Of a DNA stretch of 64,000 nucleotides, positions 49,965-58,562 are shown in pieces. The notes below the pieces were generated by a model, which was given only the letters and a program-made list of their open reading frames with translations, had not been told where the DNA came from and did no database searches. This DNA is from Methanothermobacter sp. GTDB lineage: Archaea; Methanobacteriota; Methanobacteria; Methanobacteriales; DSM-23052. Position 1 is the first letter of the stretch; every line of letters begins with the position of its first letter. The translations under genes were made by a program, and so were the position numbers. The stretch covers positions 251,245-315,244 of the forward strand of contig JASFYN010000002.1 of assembly GCA_030055615.1 (NCBI GenBank). Direction: 5' to 3'.

Positions 49965-51149
49965 ATGGGGATAACAATCAGCAACTGCAGAAGATGCAAC
50001 ACTTGCAAACTAGTACTATGCCCCGCAGGAAACGTTAAAAAAGCTGCAGATAAAGGTGAATGTTTCGAATGCGGAGCATGCACACTAGCATGCCCATATG
50101 AGGCCATAAAAGTGGAAAAAACCAGAAAAGAAAAAGTAGAGGTTACAGTAGACGGTAAAAAAGTGAAAGTAGCCGGGCTCGTGAAAGACGCCCTAAAAGC
50201 CGCTGGAATAGACGCAGGGAAATCACCAAAAAACACAATATTCATGCCATGCGAATGCGGAGGCTGCTGGGCCTGCGCAGTCAAAATCAACGAAAAAATA
50301 GCACTATCATGCATAACACCACTATCAGAGGGCATGGAAATAAAAACAAAAATCAAAGCCCCATTGAGAGTTATAAGTGGCTTCGGCGCCCACATGGTAG
50401 GTGGCGTTGGAACACCCTATTATTTAAAAAATAGCATAACACCCATAGAAGTTGTCGGATTCACACACGGTTGCAACTTAAGATGCCCACAATGCCAAAA
50501 CCATCGCATCGCCTTCACAGCGAAAGCTCCACTACTAGAACCCAAAGAAACAGCCAATATACTACTAGGCCTCGAATCAATATACATGACAGGCACAATA
50601 ACATTCTCAGGCGGAGAATGCACACTAAACAAGGAATGGTTACTCGAAACAATCAAAAGAATAAAAAAGGAAAGAAAGGTTAACATACACGTCGACACAA
50701 ACGGAACAATCCTAAACCCAACATACATAGACCAACTAGTAAAAAAAGGAATGACACAAATAGGCATAGACCTCAAAGCACTCAAAATAGGGACATTCCA
50801 ACACATCACAGGCATAAAAGACAAAAAAATCGCCAAAGAATACCTAAAAAATTCGTGGAACGCCACAGAATACATCAACGACAACTACAAAGAAGAAGTA
50901 TACATAGGAGTCGGCATACCATACAATAAAAAACTAATAACCATAAAAGAAATCAAAAAAATGGGAGAAAAAATCCGCAAAATCAACCCAGAAATCCAAG
51001 TCTGCGTACTAGACTATAGGCCAGAATTCAGAAGACAAAATATCAAAAGACCATCATTCAGTGAAATGATCCAAATAAAAAGAATACTAAACAACGAAGG
51101 CCTCAAAACAGTCATTGTCCAAACTACACACGGTCACATCGGACCATAA
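49965..51149 (+). CDS. Radical SAM protein with ferredoxin-like and [2Fe-2S]-like Cys clusters
   Basis: 394 aa with three Cys-rich parts. At the N-terminus are CRRCNTCKLVLCP and CFECGACTLACPYEA (about residues 7-44), a ferredoxin-like [4Fe-4S] binding region. Next VEVTVDGKKVKV and CECGGCWACAVKI...SCIT resemble a plant-type [2Fe-2S] site. The radical SAM core has GFTHGCNLRCPQCQNH (CxxxCxxC), FSGGECTLN and VDTNGTI. The closest named group is the PFL-activating-enzyme-like family, but the target is unknown. ATG 49965 has GAGGGA 9 nt upstream. It follows pelA and precedes an MraY-like gene. Confidence 0.75.
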   Translation: MGITISNCRRCNTCKLVLCPAGNVKKAADKGECFECGACTLACPYEAIKVEKTRKEKVEVTVDGKKVKVAGLVKDALKAAGIDAGKSPKNTIFMPCECGGCWACAVKINEKIALSCITPLSEGMEIKTKIKAPLRVISGFGAHMVGGVGTPYYLKNSITPIEVVGFTHGCNLRCPQCQNHRIAFTAKAPLLEPKETANILLGLESIYMTGTITFSGGECTLNKEWLLETIKRIKKERKVNIHVDTNGTILNPTYIDQLVKKGMTQIGIDLKALKIGTFQHITGIKDKKIAKEYLKNSWNATEYINDNYKEEVYIGVGIPYNKKLITIKEIKKMGEKIRKINPEIQVCVLDYRPEFRRQNIKRPSFSEMIQIKRILNNEGLKTVIVQTTHGHIGP

Positions 51150-51164
51150 GATGGTGGAAGTGCC

Positions 51165-52028
51165 ATGTTAAACAAAATCATCATCGCAACAATCATAACA
51201 CTAATACTAACACCAACAATAAAATTTTTCATAGAAAAATATGCTAGATCCACTAACCTCTACACTAAAATTCGTGGAGGCACTCCACGCGGAATCGGCC
51301 TGGCACCATTCATTATCCTCATATTATTTTTGCCCGTACCTTACAACCTCTTAGTGGGTATAATGGGTATTTTAGCGTTCATCGACGACATCATAGGACG
51401 AAAAAAGATAAAAAACTTAAAAATTGAATGGGGACAATTAGCAAGAGGTATCGGAATAATAACCATTTCAATTGTGGGATATCCTATTATGGGTGCTTCA
51501 AGCATCTTGGTAGCTTTGATGATACAACCTTTGAACATTGCAGACATGCAACCAGGAGCTGCCTGCACCACCATAATAATAACCTCAATTTTAGTTATAG
51601 TCTTATCATTTTTCAAAAACCAACCAATATACCTCCCCCTTTTACTATTAGTTACTTGTCTTGCATATTCACCCTTAGATTACAAAGGAAAGATCATGAT
51701 GGGTGAAATAGGTAACCACAGTTATGCCATAGCCCTCGGAATAAGCTTCCACCTCCTCGGGGGATTCGAGACCGTTCTGATGTTTTTCCTACTCACAACA
51801 TTTATAATAGCCCTAATAAGAAGAAAAAACTTGAAAAAGTATATCCAAGAAAACCTCAGAATCGAAAACCCAACATTAGGCGACTGCTTCATGGATGTTA
51901 TAAGTGGGGGAGGACTCGGAGACTTGCTAAGACAATTGATACTAAAGGATAGAAAATTCAAGATCAAAAATAGGATTTTAAAAGCCCTAGGATTTAGAAG
52001 ACTATTTCACAATCCTCACAATATGTGA
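51165..52028 (+). CDS. MraY-like phospho-sugar transferase (candidate pseudomurein lipid I step)
   Basis: A 287-aa polytopic membrane protein of about nine helices with the family aspartates in AFIDDIIGRKK (residues about 71-81). The conserved region near the C-terminus is GEIGNHSYAIALG in place of the bacterial GD.GS.ALG. It belongs to the MraY/WecA superfamily, which loads a sugar-phosphate peptide onto a polyprenyl phosphate. Pseudomurein-making methanogens need such a step, and a MurG-like gene is 1.9 kb away; the match to the lipid cycle is inferred. ATG 51165 behind GGTGG. Convergent with the UbiB gene. Confidence 0.7.
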   Translation: MLNKIIIATIITLILTPTIKFFIEKYARSTNLYTKIRGGTPRGIGLAPFIILILFLPVPYNLLVGIMGILAFIDDIIGRKKIKNLKIEWGQLARGIGIITISIVGYPIMGASSILVALMIQPLNIADMQPGAACTTIIITSILVIVLSFFKNQPIYLPLLLLVTCLAYSPLDYKGKIMMGEIGNHSYAIALGISFHLLGGFETVLMFFLLTTFIIALIRRKNLKKYIQENLRIENPTLGDCFMDVISGGGLGDLLRQLILKDRKFKIKNRILKALGFRRLFHNPHNM

Positions 52029-52036
52029 ACCCACGA

Positions 52037-53707
52037 TCAATGGTATTTTCCACCTTTTAAGATAGAAAATAGAAGTCCTAGGCCTATCAGAAAACTGAGA
52101 ATGAACCCAAGCGATCCAATGTAAGGTATTCCAGGTGCTATGCGAAGTTCTGCTGTTATAACCATGGATGATCCGATGATCAACGCAGAAGCTAATAATG
52201 CAAGTGATATTCTATTACTTGAGCGTTCAATTCTCTCTGCTAATTCATCAAGGTTTTTGTGTTCTAATTCTATTTTTATTGTCCCTTCTTCTATTACTTG
52301 GAGACCCCTTATGAGGGTTTGGGGGATTTTACCTATCAGATGTTCCAATTGGATAATCTTTTTCATGTCCACTTTGAAAATGTTTAATGGGTTTAAACGG
52401 GCTATGATTAACTTCTGAACCATCTCCTGAGCTATTTCTAACCCATTAAATTGAGGATCCAATCTTTCACCTATACTTTCGATCATGCTTATTGCCCTTA
52501 CAAGGAGTACGAAGTTTCGAGGGATTTTCATCTTGTGTCGTATTAGCATTCTAGGCATTGTAAATTCCTTCATGATATTTCCAATCCTTTGAAGATCCGC
52601 CCCATAATATCTTTCTAATAAATCCATTATATCATACTTAAGAGCTTCCTTATCAGTTTCTGCGCTTATTATCCCCATCAACTCAATCTTTTCTATTATA
52701 CCATTCACATCATAATCTATAATCGAAATTAGCAATTCTATGAGCTTATCTCTGAAATCCTCATCGATGTATCCAACCATCCCAAAATCTATGAAATATA
52801 ATATTCCACCCTCCTGGATTATAATATTAGCCGGATGGGGATCAGCATGGAAAAATCCATAAATAAAAACCTGTTTAAAATAACATTCAAATCCCCGCTT
52901 AGCTATAACCCTCCCATTGAATTTAATTGGCGATCTCAAAATATCTGATAACTTCACACCCTCAACATATTCCATTGTAAGAACTCGAGAAGTGGAATAC
53001 TCCCTATATACCCTAGGCGCATTAATCATCTCATCATCTGCAAAAAGAGAACGAAACATTTCTATATTATTAGCTTCATTGTAATAATCAAGCTCTTTAA
53101 GTATACTCCTCTCAAATTCCTCCACAATACCTGGAAGATTATAATATCTAAGTCTTGGAACATTCCTATCCACAAGCTTCGCAAGGTACTTCATTATAAT
53201 AATATCCTTACGTATTTTATCCTCTATACCCGGCCTCTGGACTTTAACAGCAACCCTTCTACCATCCCTCAACCTAGCTTCATGAACTTGGCCAACAGAA
53301 GCAGATGCAATCGGATCCTCCCTAAAATCCCCAAAAATGTCATTTATAGACCTTTTAAGTTCCCCCTCTATAGTCTCCTCAACTTCCTTATAAGTCAATG
53401 GTCTTGCTTCATCTTGTAACTTTGATAATTCCTCTGCAATTTCTTCACCCACTATATCCGGGCGAGTGCTTAACATCTGCCCCAACTTTATAAAAGTAGG
53501 CCCAAGCTCCTCAAAGGCCAATCTAAGCCTCTGGGGTGCCGAAGCATCAACTTCCATCTCAGGATCCCTAAAATATAATCTAAATGGCTGGAATAACCTC
53601 CTCTTAAATTTGGTTTTTCCAAGGAATTCACCAAACTGATACTTCCAGAATACTCGGATTATTTCCCTAAGTCTCTTTATATCAGGCTTTTCTGGATAAA
53701 ATTTCAT
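52037..53707 (-). CDS. UbiB/ABC1-family atypical protein kinase
   Basis: About 556 aa. The N-terminal extension carries the KxGQ motif (FIKLGQMLSTRPD) and the kinase-like core has ASVGQVHEA (Ala-rich nucleotide loop), VKVQRPG (Lys), HADPHPANI and YFIDFGMVG. Two C-terminal membrane helices follow (LALLASALIIGSSMVI, LGFILSFLIGLGLLF). In bacteria and mitochondria the family supports ubiquinone and lipid metabolism; methanogens lack ubiquinone, so a role in membrane lipid or isoprenoid handling is more likely. ATG 53707. It lies between the MraY-like and MurG-like genes on the opposite strand. Confidence 0.88.
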   Translation of the reverse strand: MKFYPEKPDIKRLREIIRVFWKYQFGEFLGKTKFKRRLFQPFRLYFRDPEMEVDASAPQRLRLAFEELGPTFIKLGQMLSTRPDIVGEEIAEELSKLQDEARPLTYKEVEETIEGELKRSINDIFGDFREDPIASASVGQVHEARLRDGRRVAVKVQRPGIEDKIRKDIIIMKYLAKLVDRNVPRLRYYNLPGIVEEFERSILKELDYYNEANNIEMFRSLFADDEMINAPRVYREYSTSRVLTMEYVEGVKLSDILRSPIKFNGRVIAKRGFECYFKQVFIYGFFHADPHPANIIIQEGGILYFIDFGMVGYIDEDFRDKLIELLISIIDYDVNGIIEKIELMGIISAETDKEALKYDIMDLLERYYGADLQRIGNIMKEFTMPRMLIRHKMKIPRNFVLLVRAISMIESIGERLDPQFNGLEIAQEMVQKLIIARLNPLNIFKVDMKKIIQLEHLIGKIPQTLIRGLQVIEEGTIKIELEHKNLDELAERIERSSNRISLALLASALIIGSSMVITAELRIAPGIPYIGSLGFILSFLIGLGLLFSILKGGKYH

Positions 53708-53882
53708 AACCACCAACAAGAAAAATTATATTATAATTTATTATGTAAAGTTTTAGGATAATAGTCATCTCAGCAGTTACAACATAGAGGCCCAATATCT
53801 TATCCATTGGATTTTACAAACGAATTATACAAGCTAATCCTTGGGTAGACTTTAAGAGTCTATGAAAAATACCCCCATAATG

Positions 53883-53897
53883 TGGAGGACCCCTCCA
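53883..53897 (+). promoter_or_regulatory. Small hairpin just upstream of the MurG-like ribosome-binding site
   Basis: TGGAGGACCCCTCCA forms a 6-bp stem with a 3-nt loop, ending 1 nt before TTGAGGTGA, the ribosome-binding site of ATG 53915. It might influence translation of the MurG-like gene or be a coincidence. It contains a GGAGG, which the hairpin hides. Confidence 0.25.
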
Positions 53898-53914
53898 TTT
53901 GAGGTGAAAAGAAA

Positions 53915-54964
53915 ATGAAAGCACTGTTCATGATCACAGGCCGTGGTATGGGTGGTGACGCTGTAATGGGACTTAATATAGCGCAGAATCTTTCTACTAG
54001 AGGCTTTGAATGCGAATTTGCATTAGATCACACAGCACCTGGTATACTATTCAAAAAAAGAAATATAAAATGGCACAAGATTCTGATACCACAAGCCGGA
54101 GGCCATGCCGCCACAAAATCTAGCCTATTTAAAGCTGCTTTAAAAGCCCTAAAGGGTACATGGGAAGGTTATAAACTGATAAAAAGGGTTAAACCGGATA
54201 TAGTGGTTGGTGTTATAGGTGGCGGGGCCGTAATCGGCTGCCTATCGGCTAAATTAGCCAGAGTACCTGCTGTGGGCATCTCAAACACACCAACCGATGC
54301 TAGAATATGTAGAATCCTCAATCCAACTATAATGTTACCAGAATCAGGCCTTTTCAAAATCAAAAACATGAAGAATGTTTACAGTTCATACTCTCCAATA
54401 GACCCAAAGATCACAATGGGCAACCCTGATAATGCGCTTAAAAATATGCCACCATCATTCAACGAAGATTTTCCAACAATATTATTTTCCTCTGGTTCCT
54501 CACTTTTTGAACTAATGGCAAAAGCCGCCAAAAAAATAAGTGAAACTGACATAAAAGCTAATATTATTGTAATAGGCCACCCACTAAAAGATCGCTACGA
54601 AAAATACCTTCAAAGTCCTAGGATCATAAACCTAGGATATATAGATTGGGTTCCAGACCTTTACAGTCTTGTTGACCTTGCAGTGTTATCTGATGACGGG
54701 GTCATGATACATGAAGCCATAGCATGCAAACTTCCAATAATTGCATTAAAAGGTGTTAAGTATGGTAGATATCATAACATGGCATCCGTGTTCCCTGGCG
54801 CCGTTTTTGAAAGCGATTTTAATAATCTCGAAGACACTTTGAAAAAAGCTCTTAAAATGAAAGATGAAATGAAGGAAAAAGCATCCTCTTATAGTGAAAA
54901 GGTTATAAAAGCTGGTGACAGAATCGCCAATATAATCATGAAAGTTGCAATGGGGGAAATTTAA
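53915..54964 (+). CDS. MurG-like GT-B glycosyltransferase (candidate pseudomurein lipid II step)
   Basis: 349 aa. The N-domain starts MITGRGMGGDAVMGLNIAQN (a Gly-rich acceptor loop) and has KPDIVVGVIGGGAVIGCLSA. The C-domain has FSSGSSLFELMAKAA, GYIDWVPDLYSLVDLAVLSD and MIHEAIACKLPIIALKG (the HE motif of GT28 donor binding, like bacterial MurG). There is no membrane segment. It could add the second amino sugar (N-acetyltalosaminuronic acid side chemistry differs) to a lipid-linked pseudomurein precursor; the donor is unknown. ATG 53915 behind GAGGTGA. The last 4 bp overlap the convergent flavoprotein gene. Confidence 0.7.
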   Translation: MKALFMITGRGMGGDAVMGLNIAQNLSTRGFECEFALDHTAPGILFKKRNIKWHKILIPQAGGHAATKSSLFKAALKALKGTWEGYKLIKRVKPDIVVGVIGGGAVIGCLSAKLARVPAVGISNTPTDARICRILNPTIMLPESGLFKIKNMKNVYSSYSPIDPKITMGNPDNALKNMPPSFNEDFPTILFSSGSSLFELMAKAAKKISETDIKANIIVIGHPLKDRYEKYLQSPRIINLGYIDWVPDLYSLVDLAVLSDDGVMIHEAIACKLPIIALKGVKYGRYHNMASVFPGAVFESDFNNLEDTLKKALKMKDEMKEKASSYSEKVIKAGDRIANIIMKVAMGEI

Positions 54965-56253
54965 TATTTTGCAAAGAAACGCATTAACTTGTAAATGACA
55001 TCAGTCGAAGGGTGAGTTTCTATAAATTTTTCGAAATCATAGGTTTTAAAGCCTAGCTTTAAGAGGAGCGATAGATAAGATACCACATTACGACTTGAAG
55101 GGGCTATTGAATAAACTTTTTCTATAGTTCCCGTTTCAAGGTCTACCTGGACCTTACCCAAACCCGTATTACCATCTAAGACTTTCCAGAATGAACCAGG
55201 ACCCGCAGCTCCTGGTATTTTCCCTTCAACGGATCTTTCTCCTTTTGTTTCTTCCATTTCGATGTAACTTACATCATAGCCTAGTGATATTGCATGTGGG
55301 ATGTAGGTATAGTCCATCCTTTTTTCTATTCCCGCAGCATTTAATCCTGCTATTGCACCTTCCATGCGAGCCACTGGCGTTGTTCCAATCCCACCAATAA
55401 CATCACCTGCAGCATAAATGTCTTTGCAACTTGTCTGCATCCTATCATCGACTATGATATTCCCTCTTTCACCTTTTTTAACAATATCTATTATCTCTGA
55501 ATTGGGGATCATACCTGTAGCCAAGAATGGAAGCCCCTTAAAATACCCTTTGTCTGTTTTAACAGCTCCTCTTTTTATATTTTTTATGGTAGTGTTTGTG
55601 TGGATTTCAACATCCTTTAATAGTATTCTAGTTATGTAATCTCTTATTTCACTGTCTATTCTTGCTAGGAATTCTCTTCTGCATATGATATGAACCTTAG
55701 ATCCCAGTATTGAGAATATGTTGGCTACTTCAGCGGATATAACACCGCTGCCGATTATAATTAAACTTTCTGGGATCTCTTCTAGGTTTAAGATGTCCCG
55801 GTAGTTTATGGCGTTTTCACTCCCTTTGATTGGGGGTGTGTATGGTCTCGCGCCTGTTGCTATAATCAGTTTATCATAGTTGAATCTTTCACCTTCTACT
55901 TCTACATGTTTATCGTCCGGGACTTTTGCTTCTCCGTATATTACTTCTATCCCCGCATCTTTGGTTTCCTTTTCTGTTATCTTCCTTATCCTTGTGATTG
56001 TCCTTTTGATTCCATCTGCTATTTTCTTATATTCTATGTTGTAATCAACTTCAAGTATTTGGTGTTTATTGAGGGTTTTGGCATCAGATAAAAAGTTTGT
56101 TATGTCTCTTAATCCGCATATGACCATGCAACCTTGGTTTAGGCATGTGCCGCCTAGGTGATCCTTTTCTATGATTGTAACATCTTCTTCTAGTGATGCT
56201 AATTCTAGGGCAGCTGCTCTTCCAGCAGGCCCCCCTCCTATAATGATATTCAT
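54961..56253 (-). CDS. Lpd-like FAD/NAD disulfide oxidoreductase
   Basis: About 430 aa in the dihydrolipoamide dehydrogenase/mercuric reductase family. It has the FAD motif IIIGGGPAGRAAALELASL and the redox disulfide GGTCLNQGCM (CxxxxC). Next are the second dinucleotide motif SLIIIGSGVISAEVANIFSILG, DRMQTSCKDIYAAGD (second FAD contact) and the interface end FIETHPSTDVIYK. In classical Lpd that end is HPTxxE; here the Glu is replaced by Val, so the catalytic His-Glu pair is incomplete. No 2-oxoacid dehydrogenase genes are near. The natural substrate is unknown. ATG 56253. Confidence 0.85.
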   Translation of the reverse strand: MNIIIGGGPAGRAAALELASLEEDVTIIEKDHLGGTCLNQGCMVICGLRDITNFLSDAKTLNKHQILEVDYNIEYKKIADGIKRTITRIRKITEKETKDAGIEVIYGEAKVPDDKHVEVEGERFNYDKLIIATGARPYTPPIKGSENAINYRDILNLEEIPESLIIIGSGVISAEVANIFSILGSKVHIICRREFLARIDSEIRDYITRILLKDVEIHTNTTIKNIKRGAVKTDKGYFKGLPFLATGMIPNSEIIDIVKKGERGNIIVDDRMQTSCKDIYAAGDVIGGIGTTPVARMEGAIAGLNAAGIEKRMDYTYIPHAISLGYDVSYIEMEETKGERSVEGKIPGAAGPGSFWKVLDGNTGLGKVQVDLETGTIEKVYSIAPSSRNVVSYLSLLLKLGFKTYDFEKFIETHPSTDVIYKLMRFFAKY

Positions 56254-56360
56254 AGGATGTGCCCCCATTAGATTTTATCCCATTTAACAATCTTTATAAG
56301 TAAGCTGTTTCAAGTATCATATTATAGTGTTATCTGTATATATATGGAGAGGGATTAGCA

Positions 56361-56603
56361 ATGTGTATAGCAGCGCCTGCTCAGATAATAGAGATTGACG
56401 AGAAAGAGAATAGTGCAGTAGTTGATTTTGGTGGTGTAAGGCAGAAGGTTAAGCTTGATCTTGTAGATGATGTTAGAGAAGGGAGATATGTCCTTGTACA
56501 TTCAGGGTATGCTATTGAGGTGCTGTCTGATCAGGCTGCGAGGGAGTCTTTAGAAGCGTGGGATGAACTTTTAAAGGTTCTTGAAGAAGAGAACCTAGAT
56601 TAG
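56361..56603 (+). CDS. hypC: Hydrogenase maturation chaperone HypC
   Basis: 80 aa beginning with the diagnostic MCIAAPAQI (N-terminal Cys binds the iron-cyanide-CO intermediate), then VDFGGVRQKVKLDLVDDV and GRYVLVHSGYAIEVLS. HypC carries the Fe(CN)2CO unit with HypD to the large subunit of [NiFe] hydrogenases, essential for hydrogenotrophic methanogens. Its stop overlaps the convergent trpY stop by 4 bp. T-ending codons dominate, unlike the following trp genes. Confidence 0.93.
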   Translation: MCIAAPAQIIEIDEKENSAVVDFGGVRQKVKLDLVDDVREGRYVLVHSGYAIEVLSDQAARESLEAWDELLKVLEEENLD

Positions 56604-57103
56604 TATATTGAAACTCTTTTCACCCCTTCTATTTTTAAGAATTTTTTGAGGAGATCGCCTGGGATAGGTTTTTCTGTTATAATTGTCAGTTTCGGGTTTT
56701 CTTCAAGTTCTGGGTCGCTTGCATGTGCTTGTCTTATACTTATACCCTTTGAGGCTATTAGGGTCGCGGCTTTTGCTAATATGCCTGGGCTGTTGGCGTT
56801 TGCTTCTATTTCAACCACTCCAAATTCGAGATTTTTCGCTGTTTCTTTGAGAAGGGCTCCTGCTGGTATTATGTTCTCGAAGATTTCTCTTAGGTCTTTG
56901 TCTTGGAGTATGACTTGTGTGGTTGCTCTTATTGTCCTTCTGTCTACGTTAGTGGCTCTTGCAAGTGCCATGTCGCTTATTTCCACGTCTCCACAATATA
57001 TTTTCCCAGTGGGGTCTACTCTGAGTCCGAGTTCTACGATCTTTTTTGCCACGCTTATTCTTGCAGGGTACTTTTGGAATTTGTGTTTTATTTTTTCCCA
57101 CAT
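56600..57103 (-). CDS. trpY: Tryptophan-responsive transcription regulator TrpY
   Basis: About 167 aa. The N-terminal part holds a helix-turn-helix-like stretch (MALARATNVDRRTIRATTQV, residues about 44-63). The C-terminal part is an ACT domain (VVEIEANANSPGILAKAATL and IASKGISIRQAHASDPE), which would bind Trp. TrpY of M. thermautotrophicus (MTH1654) is divergently transcribed from trpEGCFBAD and represses that operon and itself through TRP boxes (TGTACA); the same arrangement and a TGTACA box are present here. ATG 57103 has GGTGA 6 nt upstream. Confidence 0.88.
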   Translation of the reverse strand: MWEKIKHKFQKYPARISVAKKIVELGLRVDPTGKIYCGDVEISDMALARATNVDRRTIRATTQVILQDKDLREIFENIIPAGALLKETAKNLEFGVVEIEANANSPGILAKAATLIASKGISIRQAHASDPELEENPKLTIITEKPIPGDLLKKFLKIEGVKRVSIY

Positions 57104-57115
57104 CAAAATCACCAA

Positions 57116-57174
57116 TGTACATTATTATACAGGTAAGATTTAAATAGTACTTTAAAGTATAAGTATTTTGTGCA
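57116..57174. promoter_or_regulatory. trpY-trpE divergent control region with TRP boxes
   Basis: A perfect TGTACA at 57116-57121 lies by the trpY start and a near match, TGTGCA, at 57169-57174 lies close to the expected trpE transcription start. TTTAAATA at 57139-57146 can be the trpE TATA box. The 12-bp palindrome TACTTTAAAGTA at 57148-57159 can contain the trpY TATA element. TrpY binding here would block both promoters, as described in M. thermautotrophicus. Confidence 0.6.
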
Positions 57175-57196
57175 TAGACAACAAGGAGCAATAACC

Positions 57197-57232
57197 ATGC
57201 AAGGAAGTGAATATTTTTGGAAAAACCCCTAA
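57197..57232 (+). other. 11-codon ORF with a Trp codon overlapping the trpE start
   Basis: ATG 57197 opens MQGSEYFWKNP and stops at TAA 57230-57232, in a different frame from trpE (GTG 57207). The strong AAGGAG at 57183-57188 is 8 nt before this ATG but 18 nt before the trpE GTG, so ribosomes should prefer the small ORF. It includes one Trp codon (TGG 57218). It could be a leader affecting trpE translation, or the trpE start may be misread. Confidence 0.3.
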
Positions 57233-58562
57233 AACGTTCAAACTCGACTTAAAAGACCCATTTAAATTATTCAAACAACTATACTACAATAACGATTCTG
57301 TTTTTCTCCTAGAATCAATGGAAAGCGACACAGGACTCTCAAGATATTCATTCATAGGATTCAATCCCATCTTAACCATCAGAGCAAGATCAAACATCCT
57401 CGAAATAGAAACAAAAGACAACAAAGAAAAAATACACACCAAAAACCCATTTAACATTATAAAAAACTTCCTAAAAGAAAAAAACAAATCCAAAGGCTTC
57501 GCAGGCGGACTCGTAGGATACATCTCATACGAATCAGCAAGATTTTTCGACAAAATCCCCATAAAAAACCCCGATTTCCCAGACTTCGAATTTGGCCTAT
57601 TCCTTGATGGAATAAAATTCAATCATCTAACAGGTAAATGCACCTACATAACACTTTCAGAAAACCGATTAGATCACATAAAAGAAGTCTCAAAGGATAA
57701 CACCCAAGACCAAAATAAACTCTCATTCAAATACAAAGGAAGAATCTTCTCCAAAGACCAATACGAAGAAATGGTCCTAGAAACAAAAGAAAGGATAAAC
57801 AAAGGAGAAATATTCCAAGCAGTAATATCAAACGCCCATAAATACAAAATAAAAGGCAACAAACTCCACTTCTACGAAGTCCTGAGAAAAGTTAACCCTT
57901 CACCATACATGTACCACCTCAAACTAGGCGAAAGAGAGATCATAGGCTCCAGCCCAGAAATGCTCGTAAGAGTCGAAAACAGGACAGTTGAAACATTCCC
58001 CATTGCAGGGACGCGCCCAAGGGGATCTAACGAAAAAGAAGACAAAAAGATCGCAGCCGAACTTCTATCAGATGAAAAAGAATTAGCAGAACACCTAATG
58101 CTAGTAGACCTTGCAAGAAACGACATAGGAAAAATCAGTGAATACGGATCAGTCAAGGTCAAAGAGTACATGAGTATAAAAAAATTCTCACACGTACAAC
58201 ACATCTTTTCCCATGTAAAAGGAAAACTCAGAAAAGATAAAACAGCAATCGACGCATTAGCATCAGTATTCCCTGCAGGAACGGTCACAGGAGCCCCCAA
58301 AATACGTGCAATGGAAATAATAGATGAAATAGAAAGCACACCAAGAGGTGCATATGCAGGAGCCCTAGGCTACTTCTCATTAAACGGAAATGCCGATTTT
58401 GCAATCACAATACGATCCCTCATAACCCAAGGAACCGAAGGGAAAATACAAGCCGGCGCAGGCATAGTATACGACTCAATACCAGAAAAAGAATTCCTAG
58501 AATGCGAAAACAAGGCAAAAGCACTCCTACATTCACTCAAAATAGCAGGTGAAAAAAGATGA
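57207..58562 (+). CDS. trpE: Anthranilate synthase component I
   Basis: 451 aa. The N-terminal feedback site has FLLESMESDTGLSRYSFIGF (LLES motif, Trp binding). The chorismate-utilising C-domain has SPSPYMYHLKLGE-like text, SSPEMLVRVENRTVETFPIAGT and VFPAGTVTGAPKIRAMEII, plus the final GAGIVYDSIPEKEFLECENKA. It makes anthranilate with TrpG. GTG 57207 is the first in-frame start after a TAA at 57192; its own ribosome-binding site is poor. The end overlaps trpG by 4 nt. Confidence 0.96.
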   Translation: MNIFGKTPKTFKLDLKDPFKLFKQLYYNNDSVFLLESMESDTGLSRYSFIGFNPILTIRARSNILEIETKDNKEKIHTKNPFNIIKNFLKEKNKSKGFAGGLVGYISYESARFFDKIPIKNPDFPDFEFGLFLDGIKFNHLTGKCTYITLSENRLDHIKEVSKDNTQDQNKLSFKYKGRIFSKDQYEEMVLETKERINKGEIFQAVISNAHKYKIKGNKLHFYEVLRKVNPSPYMYHLKLGEREIIGSSPEMLVRVENRTVETFPIAGTRPRGSNEKEDKKIAAELLSDEKELAEHLMLVDLARNDIGKISEYGSVKVKEYMSIKKFSHVQHIFSHVKGKLRKDKTAIDALASVFPAGTVTGAPKIRAMEIIDEIESTPRGAYAGALGYFSLNGNADFAITIRSLITQGTEGKIQAGAGIVYDSIPEKEFLECENKAKALLHSLKIAGEKR

